A stretch of DNA of 64,000 nucleotides from Fusibacillus kribbianus (GTDB taxonomy: Bacteria; Bacillota; Clostridia; Lachnospirales; Lachnospiraceae): positions 26,519 through 90,518 of the forward strand of contig NZ_JASGBQ010000007.1 of assembly GCF_030053595.1 (NCBI RefSeq), written 5' to 3'. The position numbers and the translations under genes were made by a program. The notes beneath the pieces are model-generated. The model was not told where the DNA came from, did no database searches, and saw only the letters and a list, made by a program, of their open reading frames with translations. Below, piece by piece: positions 10,327-19,704 of this stretch. Within the stretch, counting starts at the first letter, position 1. Each line of letters opens with the position of its first letter.

Positions 10327-11823
10327 ATGGCTGAATTATTATATGAAAGCACAAGAGGGGCAGGCGGCAAGGTGACTGCTTCCCAGGCAATTTTAAAGGG
10401 ACTGGCTGAGGACGGAGGGCTTTTTGTACCTGAAACCATTCCGGCTCTCCCCATGAGTCTCAGGGAGCTTTCTCAGCTTTCCTATCAGGATACGGCATTT
10501 GCTGTGATGAAGCAGTTCCTGACAGATTTTACTGATGAGGAACTTCGTTCCTGCATTACAAATGCATATGACGAAAAATTTGATACGAAGGAAATCGCAC
10601 CGTTAAAAGAAGCAGATGGTTCCTATTATCTGGAGCTGTTCCACGGCTCTACCATTGCTTTCAAGGACATGGCTCTTTCCATTCTGCCGTATCTGATGGT
10701 GACTTCCGCGAAAAAGAATCAGATCAAAAATGAGATCGTGATCCTGACTGCCACCTCCGGCGATACAGGAAAGGCGGCGCTGGCAGGCTTTGCCGATGTG
10801 CCCGGAACAAAGATCATCGTATTTTATCCCAAGGACGGTGTAAGCCCCATCCAGAAAAAACAGATGGTGACCCAGAAGGGAGCCAACACCTTTGTGGTGG
10901 GAATCCATGGAAATTTCGATGATGCTCAGAGCGGGGTAAAGGCCATGTTCGGGGACAAAGAGCTGGCAGCGGAGCTTGACAGCCACGGTTATCAGTTCTC
11001 CTCGGCCAACTCCATCAACATCGGACGGCTTGTTCCCCAGGTGGTCTATTACGTTTATGCGTACGGACAGCTTCTGAAAAAGGGAGTCATCACCGAAGGT
11101 GAGGAGATCAACGTGACTGTACCCACCGGAAATTTTGGAAATATTCTGGCAGCTTATTATGCCAAGCTCATGGGTCTGCCCATCGGTAAGCTGATCTGCG
11201 CCTCTAACGAAAACAAAGTGCTTTTTGATTTCTTCCAGACAGGCGCTTACGACAGAAACAGAGAATTTCTTCTGACCAGCTCACCGTCTATGGATATCCT
11301 CATTTCGAGCAATCTGGAGCGTCTTGTGTACCGGATTGCCGGAAGCGATGCAGGAAAGGATGCGGCTCTTATGAAATCCCTTTCCGAAACGGGACGCTAC
11401 GAGATCACCGATGAGATGAGAGCACAGCTTTCTGATTTTTGCGGCGGCTTTGCAAGCGAGGAGGAGACTGCGAAAGAAATCAAAACGGTATACGAAAATA
11501 CCGGCTATGTCATTGATACCCACACGGCTGTTGCTTCTTTTGTAGCCAGAAGCTATCGAAAAACATCCGGTGACAGAAAAAAGATGGTCATTGCTTCCAC
11601 AGCAAGTCCCTATAAATTTACGAGAAGTGTCATGAAAGCCATTGACGCCAAATATGATGAAATGGAAGATTTTGCACTGGTTGATGTGCTGTCGGAGATT
11701 TCCGGCACAGCGGTACCTGCAGCCATCGAGGAGATCCGCACAGCGCCCGTGCTTCATAAGACTGTCTGCGAGACGGCTGAGATGAAGAATACGGTAAAAG
11801 CCTTCCTTGGAATCGAAGCATAA
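10327..11823 (+). CDS. thrC: Threonine synthase
   Basis: PLP enzyme that turns O-phosphohomoserine into threonine. The PLP lysine is K113 in STIAFKDMALS, and the phosphate-binding region TATSGDTGKAALAGF follows. At 498 residues it belongs to the longer threonine-synthase class (fungal/gamma-proteobacterial type) rather than the 350-residue form. The ATG follows an AGAGAGGAAA ribosome site. It is a single-gene unit with its own promoter; asd, which feeds the same pathway, lies at 29436. Confidence 0.94.
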   Translation: MAELLYESTRGAGGKVTASQAILKGLAEDGGLFVPETIPALPMSLRELSQLSYQDTAFAVMKQFLTDFTDEELRSCITNAYDEKFDTKEIAPLKEADGSYYLELFHGSTIAFKDMALSILPYLMVTSAKKNQIKNEIVILTATSGDTGKAALAGFADVPGTKIIVFYPKDGVSPIQKKQMVTQKGANTFVVGIHGNFDDAQSGVKAMFGDKELAAELDSHGYQFSSANSINIGRLVPQVVYYVYAYGQLLKKGVITEGEEINVTVPTGNFGNILAAYYAKLMGLPIGKLICASNENKVLFDFFQTGAYDRNREFLLTSSPSMDILISSNLERLVYRIAGSDAGKDAALMKSLSETGRYEITDEMRAQLSDFCGGFASEEETAKEIKTVYENTGYVIDTHTAVASFVARSYRKTSGDRKKMVIASTASPYKFTRSVMKAIDAKYDEMEDFALVDVLSEISGTAVPAAIEEIRTAPVLHKTVCETAEMKNTVKAFLGIEA

Positions 11824-11930
11824 GAAAATTGTCATATTTTGTTAAGTGTATCTTTAAAAATATGTGCTATAGTATTGATACAGAGTGAGGCGCTTGCGGC
11901 GCAAATATAATTTTGAAAGAGGATGAAAGC

Positions 11931-13787
11931 ATGTCACAGGAGGGGAAGGATGAGAGAAAGCTGGAATATATCCAGCTTTCCCACAGATCCAGAAATAATT
12001 CTCAGACTGGGGCCGGCCGCAGGGCGGCAGGCAGCCAGTCTGGCAGAAACGGTGCTTCAGAGGATATGACTGCCAGAAGGCGTCCGGCATCCGGTCAGCG
12101 TCCGGCATCCGGTCAGCGTCCGGCATCCGGTCAGCATCCGGCATCTAGTCAGCGTCCGGTATCCGGTCAGCGTTCGGCATCGGTGCAGCGTCCGGTATCC
12201 GGTCAGCGTTCCGTGCAGGGTCAGCACACGGCAGGAGCTCAGAGAAGTCAGGCTGTTTCCGGCTGGGAGCAGGAAAAGCGCCGGATGAGGGAAGAACGTC
12301 TCAAAAAGAAAAAGAGAATGAAAATTATGATCGCAGTTCTGCTGGTTATTCTGGCAGTGCTGGTTGTGGTGGCAGTCTGGATGCTGCGGAGCGGTTCGGA
12401 AAAAGAAAACAAACCGGCAGACGCTTCTGCCGGGGCCAATGAGTCCGGTTCCGTTTCAACGGCCAAGCTTACCGAACAGGATTTTCAGTTTACGGTGCCG
12501 GCCGATCAAAAGGAGCTGGGTACGGTTCAGGAAAAGAAGGAAATCGCAGATTATGAGGGGTATATTCTTCATTATCCGGCCATAGGAAATGAAACCATTG
12601 ATGCTGCGGTTGCTCAGCGTGCAGACGATATCATTTCTTTATTTAAGAACCAGGTTCAGAGCCTGCGCACCGACGGAAGGACCAGGATGCTCATGACCGT
12701 GGATTATGAGATCTATCAGACCGATGAGGCGCTCGTCTCCGTGAAATTTAATATTCATCGGGAGCTTCCTCAGGAAAATCTGTCCGGGGACAGTGTGGAA
12801 ACGTATACATACCGCCTCTCTGACGGAGCGGAGATATCTCTTTCCGACGTGATGAAGGAGGGGTATCTGGAGCTTCTGGCACAGAAAACGGAAGAATTCG
12901 CGGGAAACCAGACCGGTACTCTGAAGACGGGTGCTGCTGCGGCAGCAGATGTGAATTTCCAGTATTATACCTGGAATGAGGATGGTCTTACCCTGTATTT
13001 CCCCGGAAAGACCCTGATCGAGGAGACGGTAGAGCTTCTTTCTTTTACCATCCCCATGGATGAGGTTCGGGATTACCTGACTTTGGATCTGGGAGGCGAG
13101 CAGGCTGCGCAGGGAACAGTGACTTCCGGAGTGGATCCTGCAAAGCCCATGGTATGCCTTACCTTTGATGACGGTCCGAAGGCATCAACCACACCGGAGC
13201 TTCTCGATATTTTAGAGGCTAACGATGCCAGGGCAACATTTTTCGTTGTGGGCTCTTCTTTGAAGTCGGATTCTGCTGAGCAGATCGTGAAAAGAGCCGT
13301 CTCTCTTGGCTGCCAGATCGGAAACCATACCCTGGAGCATAAAAACTTCAAGGATATTTCTGACGATGAGATCACCCGTCAGATCGATGGGGTCAATGAG
13401 ATCCTGGAGGGATGGGGGCTGTCTGCCTGCGGAACGGTCCGTCCTCCTTACGGCGGATGGAACAACCACGTGATTGCCTACGTGACGGATTATCCTTTTG
13501 CACGGTGGAATGTGGATACGGAGGACTGGAAGACGAGAGACGCTGAAGCTACCATTAACACAGTCCTTTACGACGAGGATCTGAAGGCGGCCGATGGCGA
13601 CATCATCCTGATGCACGATATCCATCCGGAAACCATTGAAGCCTGCAGAACGATCATACCGGAGCTCAAAGCCAGAGGTTTCCAGCTAGTGACCATGGAA
13701 GAAATGTTTGCCGCTAAAGGGATTCCCTATGAGGGAGGTCACGTTTATTATTCCAGCGGCGACATCCGAACAGATTTTGGTTCATAA
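11931..13787 (+). CDS. Membrane-anchored polysaccharide deacetylase
   Basis: A 618-residue envelope protein. Order: cytoplasmic Pro/Ser/Gln-rich tail built on a tandem repeat (about residues 51-104), basic stretch, one membrane helix (130-152), an extracellular region resembling the DUF4163/DUF3298 modules of PdaC-type enzymes, and a C-terminal NodB deacetylase domain. NodB motifs: TFDDGP at 411-416 (D413, D414), metal ligands H466 and H470 in NHTLEH, RPPYGGW, and LMHDIH. It likely removes acetyl groups from peptidoglycan or another surface glycan. ATG 11931 is chosen because AAAGAGG lies eight bases before it; an in-frame TTG at 11913 has no site. Confidence 0.88.
   Translation: MSQEGKDERKLEYIQLSHRSRNNSQTGAGRRAAGSQSGRNGASEDMTARRRPASGQRPASGQRPASGQHPASSQRPVSGQRSASVQRPVSGQRSVQGQHTAGAQRSQAVSGWEQEKRRMREERLKKKKRMKIMIAVLLVILAVLVVVAVWMLRSGSEKENKPADASAGANESGSVSTAKLTEQDFQFTVPADQKELGTVQEKKEIADYEGYILHYPAIGNETIDAAVAQRADDIISLFKNQVQSLRTDGRTRMLMTVDYEIYQTDEALVSVKFNIHRELPQENLSGDSVETYTYRLSDGAEISLSDVMKEGYLELLAQKTEEFAGNQTGTLKTGAAAAADVNFQYYTWNEDGLTLYFPGKTLIEETVELLSFTIPMDEVRDYLTLDLGGEQAAQGTVTSGVDPAKPMVCLTFDDGPKASTTPELLDILEANDARATFFVVGSSLKSDSAEQIVKRAVSLGCQIGNHTLEHKNFKDISDDEITRQIDGVNEILEGWGLSACGTVRPPYGGWNNHVIAYVTDYPFARWNVDTEDWKTRDAEATINTVLYDEDLKAADGDIILMHDIHPETIEACRTIIPELKARGFQLVTMEEMFAAKGIPYEGGHVYYSSGDIRTDFGS
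12081..12242 (+). repeat. 18-bp tandem repeat inside the deacetylase gene
   Basis: Nine consecutive 18-base units; the first three are identical (CGTCCGGCATCCGGTCAG) and later units drift. They encode the six-residue unit RPASGQ and variants in the cytoplasmic tail. Being a multiple of three, unit gain or loss keeps the frame. Confidence 0.9.
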
Positions 13788-13795
13788 ATGATACA

Positions 13796-13850
13796 AACAG
13801 CCGTCTTGTGTTTCTGGTCGACATAACCGGAAATGCAGGACGGCTGTTTT
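13796..13850 (+). terminator. Terminator after the deacetylase
   Basis: Stem ACAGCCGTC/GACGGCTGT with a long, partly paired loop, followed by TTTTGG. Confidence 0.7.
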
Positions 13851-13998
13851 GGTGGAGAAGAATGGAATTATAAATAGAAAAATGTATATGGAATAGAGGC
13901 TTTGATGCATGATGTGCCATTACATTTGCGGCCTGATCACAAAATATCTGGAAAATTCATGGTGATTGTGCTACCATTATGATAAATAAGGAGGTTTT

Positions 13999-14700
13999 AT
14001 GGGTGAGAGAATTCTGATTGTGGAGGACGAGCCCTCAGTTCGTGAAGGCTTGATCGAAGCACTTGCCTGGGAGGGCTATGAGCCCTGCGGCGTGGAAACC
14101 GGTGAGGAGGCATTGGAAAAATTTCAGGGAGAGAAATGGGATCTGTGCATCCTGGATGTGAAGCTGCCGGGAGAGAGCGGATTTGAGGTGTGCAGAAAAT
14201 TGCGGGAGCATTGGCAGACTCCTATTCTTTTTTTAACGGCTTTTTCTGACGAGGCGAATACTGTGCGGGGATTGGAGCTGGGCGGAGATGATTATGTAGC
14301 GAAACCGTTCCGGTTGAAAGAGCTTTTGTCACGGGTCAGATCCCTGATCCGGAGGGCACGGATGGGACAGGAAACGGAAGAAGGAAAGTATCTTACCAGC
14401 GGTGCCTTCAGCCTGAATTTAAAAAGCAGAAAGATAGAACAGAATGGTGAAGAATTGATTTTCACACCGAAGGAATGCCAGATGGTCTATCTGCTCATGA
14501 ATGCTTGGCCGGATAAGGTGAGCCGGCAGGAGCTTGTGGAGGTGGTCTGGGATAAGAACGGAAAATATATCGAGGACAATACCATTCGTGTCCACGTGAG
14601 CAGACTGCGGGAAAAGCTTGGTACCTTTGAGGGTAAAACCTATCTGGAGACAGTGCGGGGTGTGGGCTACCGCTGGAATCTGCCTGTGAAACGGCAGTGA
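13999..14700 (+). CDS. OmpR-family response regulator
   Basis: A 233-residue two-component response regulator: receiver domain with acidic pair EDE near residue 9, phosphoacceptor D53 (ILDVKLPGESG), the conserved K of VAKPF, and a C-terminal winged helix ending in TVRGVGYRW. The ATG follows AAGGAGG. The sensor kinase gene starts ten bases after the stop, and an ABC transporter follows, so it probably activates that transporter upon sensing a cell-envelope-active compound. The promoter region contains the 13-mer TGTGCTACCATTA (13967-13979), which recurs before the transporter. Confidence 0.92.
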   Translation: MGERILIVEDEPSVREGLIEALAWEGYEPCGVETGEEALEKFQGEKWDLCILDVKLPGESGFEVCRKLREHWQTPILFLTAFSDEANTVRGLELGGDDYVAKPFRLKELLSRVRSLIRRARMGQETEEGKYLTSGAFSLNLKSRKIEQNGEELIFTPKECQMVYLLMNAWPDKVSRQELVEVVWDKNGKYIEDNTIRVHVSRLREKLGTFEGKTYLETVRGVGYRWNLPVKRQ

Positions 14701-14710
14701 GGAGGTTTTC

Positions 14711-15859
14711 ATGGGAGAGGGAAAATATCGGGAAGAGAAAGCATTGGAAAGAGGATTCCTGCTTTTGGCAGTGTTGGTGATGGGAGCGTGGGTACTGGCT
14801 CTGTGGCTCAGTTTTCGATCAGAACGGAACAGAATTCTGGATGTTCTGACAACGTTATACGGAAGAACGGATGCCGCCCGTTTTTCCGCTCTTCTTGACG
14901 GGACGGCCCACAATCGGATCTGGCTTCTGGGCCTTTTTCCCATGGGGGCTCTCCTGGGCTTCTATCTTTATGGAAAAAAGTGGCTGATGAGACTGGAAAA
15001 GGAAATCAGCAGATTCAGTTTCTGCCTGGAGCAGCTGACTGCGGGAAAGGACGTGGCTCTGGCTCAGTGGAAAGAAGGGCTGTTATCCTCGTTGTCCAAT
15101 CAGGTGGAGCTTCTGTATCGGAGAAATTGTCATATGATCGCTCTTGTCCAGGAGGAAAAGGAGAAAATATGCCGTTTTATGGAAAATATGGTTCATCAGA
15201 TGAAGACACCGATGACGGCGCTCTGTCTGGATCTGGATCTTCTGGAGGGAAAGCTTGAAGGGCAGGAGGCAGCGCTGGGGAAGATACAAAATTGCCAGGA
15301 ACAGTGTACCAGACTGAAGGATACCATAGATGAATTTCTGCTTTCCAGTCGGTTTTCGGCAGGAAAAGTGGCAGTGATTCCTGCACCGGCAGACATTGAT
15401 GTGATGGTCGAGGGAGTCCGCAAAGAGCTTTCTTCTTTATTGGAAAAGCGAAAGATAAGTGTTTCCTATGACTCTCAGTCGAGAAAGCCATTGTTCTGTG
15501 ACAGCGGCTGGATGAAGACGGCCATAGCAAATCTGGTAAAAAATTCTGTTGAATCTATGAGAGCGGGAGGAACGATCCATCTTCGACATTGGGATGAGGA
15601 TCGGTGGAAGTATCTGGAGCTTACGGATGAAGGAGGCGGGTTTTCGGAGGAGGCCGGAAACAGGATCTTTGAGCGGTTTTATACGGGAAGGGCAGACAAA
15701 GGCGGTACCGGTTTGGGCCTTTCCATCGTAAAAGAGGTCGTGGAGGCCACTCATGGAACGATCTGTGCCTCTGCATTAGAGAAAGAAGGAAAAAGAATCG
15801 GAACCAGATTTTTAATGAAATTCAGAATACTGGACGGTCCGGATGCCTACGAAGGCTGA
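14711..15859 (+). CDS. Sensor histidine kinase
   Basis: A 382-residue membrane kinase with two N-terminal membrane helices (about residues 14-35 and 65-84) and a very short extracellular loop, then HisKA with phosphoacceptor H162 (MVHQMKTP) and an ATPase domain with N-box NLVKNSVES, G1 DEGGGFSEE, F-box IFERFYTG and G2 GGTGLGLSIVKE. The small external loop resembles intramembrane-sensing kinases that detect antimicrobial peptides through a partner ABC transporter, which fits the adjacent FtsX-type permease. This functional reading is by family and context. Confidence 0.92.
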   Translation: MGEGKYREEKALERGFLLLAVLVMGAWVLALWLSFRSERNRILDVLTTLYGRTDAARFSALLDGTAHNRIWLLGLFPMGALLGFYLYGKKWLMRLEKEISRFSFCLEQLTAGKDVALAQWKEGLLSSLSNQVELLYRRNCHMIALVQEEKEKICRFMENMVHQMKTPMTALCLDLDLLEGKLEGQEAALGKIQNCQEQCTRLKDTIDEFLLSSRFSAGKVAVIPAPADIDVMVEGVRKELSSLLEKRKISVSYDSQSRKPLFCDSGWMKTAIANLVKNSVESMRAGGTIHLRHWDEDRWKYLELTDEGGGFSEEAGNRIFERFYTGRADKGGTGLGLSIVKEVVEATHGTICASALEKEGKRIGTRFLMKFRILDGPDAYEG

Positions 15860-15898
15860 GCGCGTTCTTCGTCTCTTATGAAAAAGCTTACGAAAACG

Positions 15899-15964
15899 TC
15901 ACGTGTAAATGGAAAACGTATGTGTTACCATTAAGGCAGATACAGAGAGTACATTTACACGTGA
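15899..15964 (+). promoter_or_regulatory. 13-bp inverted repeat and shared 13-mer before the ABC transporter
   Basis: Perfect arms TCACGTGTAAATG (15899-15911) and CATTTACACGTGA (15952-15964) flank a 40-base interval. Inside lies TGTGTTACCATTA (15921-15933), which differs by one base from TGTGCTACCATTA upstream of the response regulator. It is a candidate operator and promoter region for response-regulator control of the transporter. Confidence 0.5.
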
Positions 15965-15987
15965 TTTTTATTGGGGGGAGGAGCAGC

Positions 15988-18960
15988 ATGGCAAAGAGTA
16001 TAAAAGAGCTTGCCCGTTTGTCGGGACAGGGCCGCCGCAGAGAAAACACATCCTTATTTATTGTGCTGTTTTTTCTGTTTTTCCTGGTCAGTGCCGGAAC
16101 TACCTGGTTCAGTATTTCCAGAGAAACGGAAAAGCAGCAGCGGCTGGACGCATGTGGGGAATGGAAGGCGGCCGTCTTTCATGTGGACAAGGAATTTGCT
16201 GACGAAATAATTAGCAATCCGGCCAATATACGTATTGGTATCAGCAGAATTGCAGGAATTGTTTTGGGACCTGAGGCTAAAGAGAAAATAAAAGAACTGG
16301 AGAAGATCGGAGAAGAAATTATTAAAATGCCGAAGGAGTCCTGGGAAAAGCCGTATCAAAGCCTTTTGGAGGCGGGAATGACAGGTATGGGGATTTCGGA
16401 AGGGGAACTGAATGCCTATTTAGGTGGGGGCAACCTTCTTGGTACGCTGGATGAAGGCGCAAGAGAACTAGGCAGGATCACCGTGGAGGAAGGGGCATTT
16501 CCGGAGAATATTAACGAAATTGCCATGACGAGGACATGCCTTTTGCGAATGGGGTATGAGGAACGGTTGGGACAGGAGATCAGTTTCCTGGTTTACAGCG
16601 GTGAAAACACGGCATCCAACGACAACATGGAGACCAGGTTTCAGGAAAAAAAATACAGACTCTGCGGGATTCTGACAGATTATGGCGGTGGATGGAACAG
16701 CAAAGGCTACGATGTCGCATCTGCAATAATTACAGATAAAGCAGCAGAGGCTTATTCATGGGACCCCTTCTATCATGTACTTACAGATGTGAACGGTTCT
16801 GTATCTGATACGATTCAGATTTATGGGATGCCGGATAAATCAATGGATACCATTCATCACTTTGCCTATAATTATTATTCCTATGACTTTTTTGGAACAG
16901 TGGATTACAGCTATTTAGGCATGACTCTGCTTATCGTTTTTCTGGGATCAGCAGTGGTTATATTCCAGATGATGGGAATCCAGATGAAAAAGCGGAGCAG
17001 ACAGGTGGGACTATTAAAAGCCATAGGCGCTACAGATAAACAGGTACGGGCAATTCTGCTGAGAGAAATGTCCACAGTAATCGTTCGGGCACTGCCTTTC
17101 GGCGCATTGGCGGGATTTATTATTGTTCCGTCAGTTCTATGGCTCAGTGGTATAGCAAGGATACTGGGGCTGGTATTTTCGCTGGATATTCCGTTATGGT
17201 GCGGTGGACTTCTGACAGGCTGTCTTATTGCATATATTGGTGCAATGATCCCAATTAAAAAGGGAAGTAAAATTCCGATACGTGGGGAGATCGCTCCCAA
17301 AATACGCAGAATAAAGCCGCTTAAAAAAGAGAAGCGTTATACCGGAGGAAAGTTGACAGCGGGAAGAGACAGCGGATGGTTCCGGGTATGCGTAGTGATT
17401 CTTATGACGGTTATGACTTTCCTGGTATTTTTTGTCCTGTATCAGACAGGAAAGAAGATGATTCCCTATAATAACGGGGAGCGTGCACTGACTTATGAGC
17501 TCTCATTTCAGGGCAAGTACAGCGGGAACAATATGAATGATACCCTGTTGGAGCGGATCAGGAAGATTCCCGGGGTAGAGGCTGTTTATACAGGTAAGGA
17601 CGATCTGGATTCAGATCTGTATCTTTCTTTTAATGGGGTAGAGAACAATGAACTGGAGAGGCTTCGAAAAAACTGGCATTCCCCGCCTTACAGCTTTCAT
17701 GAGGATTACAAACAACGAAAAGGAGAGGCTCTTGTTAACCTGAAAGGCATTTACACTGGCTGGGAACAAAATATGGAAGGATTGGAGGAGTGGATTGAAG
17801 AGGGGGAATTTGACAAAGATCTTTTTGAATCAGGACAGGAGATTATTTTATTTCTTCCACCTTATAGAGATCGGGATTACCATGCGATGATTACGGGAAT
17901 GGATAAGGTAGAGATCAATACAGATAAAAGATACAGAAGATTTTTTGAGTTGGAGCAGACAGTGAAGCCCGGTGACGTGGTCACGCTGACTGTTCGTGCC
18001 CAGGAGCAGGACGGAAATGGAAATCTTACCTGTTCTTTAGAAAAAAAGATTCAGGTGAAAGTGGGCGGTATTCTTCGGTATTTACCTCAGGATATAAAAA
18101 ATCCTCTTTGGAATAATAATTTATATTATAATCAATATCATTTAAAACCGTATACAGTCATTGCAGGTGGGGGGCTGGTTGATCAACTTAGGCAGATATC
18201 TGTTGAACTGGAGCAGAAATTGAAGATTCAGAATCTGAAAGATAAAAAAGACGCAATAATCTCAGAAGTTGGAGAGGAGATTTATCAGATTTTGCTGGAA
18301 GAAGCTATATCAGGGGAATCTGCTTCATCTGTGAATGTGAAGTCCGAAGGAACTCCATATGATTCTGTCAAAATTGTATGTAATAACAGTGCAACGCAGT
18401 CTACAGAAGGAACTATTCAAAATCTTTCCAGTCTTTACGGATTTTTGTGTAATGCAAATTATGAAAGCTTCGAGGTATGGAAAGAGGAGTATAATATATC
18501 TTTGAATCGATCGATTCTTTTTATGGCGGGAGCTGTCACCGGTGGGTGTGTATTCCTTTGTTTCCTGCTGCAGATGGTAGAGTCACATCTTTCAGAGGAT
18601 AAACGGCATTTTGGAATTTTTCAGTCTCTGGGAATTCGAAGGAAAGATATGCTTTGGAGCTATTTCCTTCGGGGATTAAAAAACAGCATCCTTGCATTGT
18701 CAATTTCTCAGGGATTCTTATTTCTTTGGGTCTGGCTTTCCAACAGGACGATCATCGGAAAAATTTCACCGTATGCATTCAGTGGGAAAACAGAGAAGAT
18801 ACTCTATTGGTATGACACATGTTTTGGAACATATAATTGGTTTTTGCACTTGTTATTCTGTAGTTGCTTTCTTCTGATTGGCATTATCATTTATCTGATG
18901 CCCCTTGGAGGAGTTTTGAAAAACAGTCCCGTAGAGAATATCAGAGAACTGGGGGAATAG
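15988..18960 (+). CDS. FtsX-type ABC transporter permease
   Basis: A 990-residue permease with two FtsX-like halves. Helix 1 (about residues 23-43) is followed by an extracellular region, a helix cluster around 310-420, another helix near 465, a second large extracellular region, and C-terminal helices. The conserved FtsX motif is visible as QMKKRSRQVGLLKAIGATDK and, in the second half, HFGIFQSLGIRRKDML. The start is ATG 15988, just after GGGGGGAGGAG; the frame extends 22 codons upstream without a site. It is followed by its ATPase eight bases later. With the two-component system it forms a likely peptide-antibiotic detoxification or sensing unit. The substrate is not readable. Confidence 0.9.
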   Translation: MAKSIKELARLSGQGRRRENTSLFIVLFFLFFLVSAGTTWFSISRETEKQQRLDACGEWKAAVFHVDKEFADEIISNPANIRIGISRIAGIVLGPEAKEKIKELEKIGEEIIKMPKESWEKPYQSLLEAGMTGMGISEGELNAYLGGGNLLGTLDEGARELGRITVEEGAFPENINEIAMTRTCLLRMGYEERLGQEISFLVYSGENTASNDNMETRFQEKKYRLCGILTDYGGGWNSKGYDVASAIITDKAAEAYSWDPFYHVLTDVNGSVSDTIQIYGMPDKSMDTIHHFAYNYYSYDFFGTVDYSYLGMTLLIVFLGSAVVIFQMMGIQMKKRSRQVGLLKAIGATDKQVRAILLREMSTVIVRALPFGALAGFIIVPSVLWLSGIARILGLVFSLDIPLWCGGLLTGCLIAYIGAMIPIKKGSKIPIRGEIAPKIRRIKPLKKEKRYTGGKLTAGRDSGWFRVCVVILMTVMTFLVFFVLYQTGKKMIPYNNGERALTYELSFQGKYSGNNMNDTLLERIRKIPGVEAVYTGKDDLDSDLYLSFNGVENNELERLRKNWHSPPYSFHEDYKQRKGEALVNLKGIYTGWEQNMEGLEEWIEEGEFDKDLFESGQEIILFLPPYRDRDYHAMITGMDKVEINTDKRYRRFFELEQTVKPGDVVTLTVRAQEQDGNGNLTCSLEKKIQVKVGGILRYLPQDIKNPLWNNNLYYNQYHLKPYTVIAGGGLVDQLRQISVELEQKLKIQNLKDKKDAIISEVGEEIYQILLEEAISGESASSVNVKSEGTPYDSVKIVCNNSATQSTEGTIQNLSSLYGFLCNANYESFEVWKEEYNISLNRSILFMAGAVTGGCVFLCFLLQMVESHLSEDKRHFGIFQSLGIRRKDMLWSYFLRGLKNSILALSISQGFLFLWVWLSNRTIIGKISPYAFSGKTEKILYWYDTCFGTYNWFLHLLFCSCFLLIGIIIYLMPLGGVLKNSPVENIRELGE

Positions 18961-18968
18961 GAGGGCGT

Positions 18969-19652
18969 ATGAATATACTGTTGGAGACGAAACGGCTGGA
19001 AAAAACATATGGAACAGGAGAACGGGCAGTACAGGCGTTGAAGCCTCTTGATTTGCAGATCGAGGAAGGGAAGTTTTATGCAGTTATCGGCAGGAGCGGT
19101 TCCGGAAAATCAACGCTTTTACATCTTCTGGGAGGACTGGATAGGCCTACGGCAGGTGAAGTCATTATGGAAGGTAAAAATCTGGCTGCCTTTAATGACA
19201 GGGAAGCCGCCATTTTTCGTCGCAGACGAATCGGTTTTGTTTTTCAGGCCTATAATCTGCTCCCGGAATACACTGCCATCGACAACATCCGGATGCCGCT
19301 TTACCTGGACCAGAGGGAGATCGATGAAGAATACGAGATCATGCTTTTAAAGAAGCTTCGACTGGTGGGAAAGGAAAAGAAGTATCCAAATGAGTTATCC
19401 GGAGGGGAAGCACAGAGAGTAGCCATTGCCAGGGCTCTCATTGCAAAGCCGGCAGTTGTGCTGGCTGACGAGCCTACAGGCAATCTGGACGCGAAGAGTG
19501 CGGAGGAGGTGCTGCAGATCCTGCAGGGAACCTGCAGAATCTTTCATCAGACTCTGATTCTGGTGACCCATGATCTTCAGATCGCCAGAATGGCGGATGA
19601 GGTATTGACTCTGGAAGACGGGAACCTTGTGACGGGAGAGAAACAGGTATAA
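18969..19652 (+). CDS. ABC transporter ATPase, LolD/MacB type
   Basis: A 227-residue ATPase partner of the preceding FtsX permease. Motifs: Walker A GRSGSGKST, Q-loop VFQAYNLLPEYTAIDNI, signature LSGGEAQRVAIARAL, Walker B VVLADEPTGNLD and the switch histidine in VTHD. The QAYNLLPE and EPTGNLD forms are characteristic of MacB, LolD and BceA-type ATPases. The start is ATG 18969 after GGAGGG; the longer frame overlaps the permease gene and lacks a site. A terminator-like stem follows. Confidence 0.92.
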   Translation: MNILLETKRLEKTYGTGERAVQALKPLDLQIEEGKFYAVIGRSGSGKSTLLHLLGGLDRPTAGEVIMEGKNLAAFNDREAAIFRRRRIGFVFQAYNLLPEYTAIDNIRMPLYLDQREIDEEYEIMLLKKLRLVGKEKKYPNELSGGEAQRVAIARALIAKPAVVLADEPTGNLDAKSAEEVLQILQGTCRIFHQTLILVTHDLQIARMADEVLTLEDGNLVTGEKQV

Positions 19653-19676
19653 AAAGGATAAAAGCAGCAGACGGAA

Positions 19677-19699
19677 GGCCGGGGCGTTTGGCTCCGGCC
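19677..19699. terminator. Stem between convergent genes
   Basis: GGCCGGGGC/GCTCCGGCC stem between the ATPase stop and the end of the minus-strand gene at 19705. T-rich DNA follows on the + side (TGTTCCTATTTCTTT), and weaker T-rich DNA on the - side, so it may serve both directions. Confidence 0.5.
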
Positions 19700-19704
19700 T
19701 GTTC

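Noticed and set aside
12081..12242. Regular short repeats that could suggest a CRISPR array
   Set aside because: Units are directly adjacent with no spacers, are in frame and encode RPASGQ repeats of the deacetylase.
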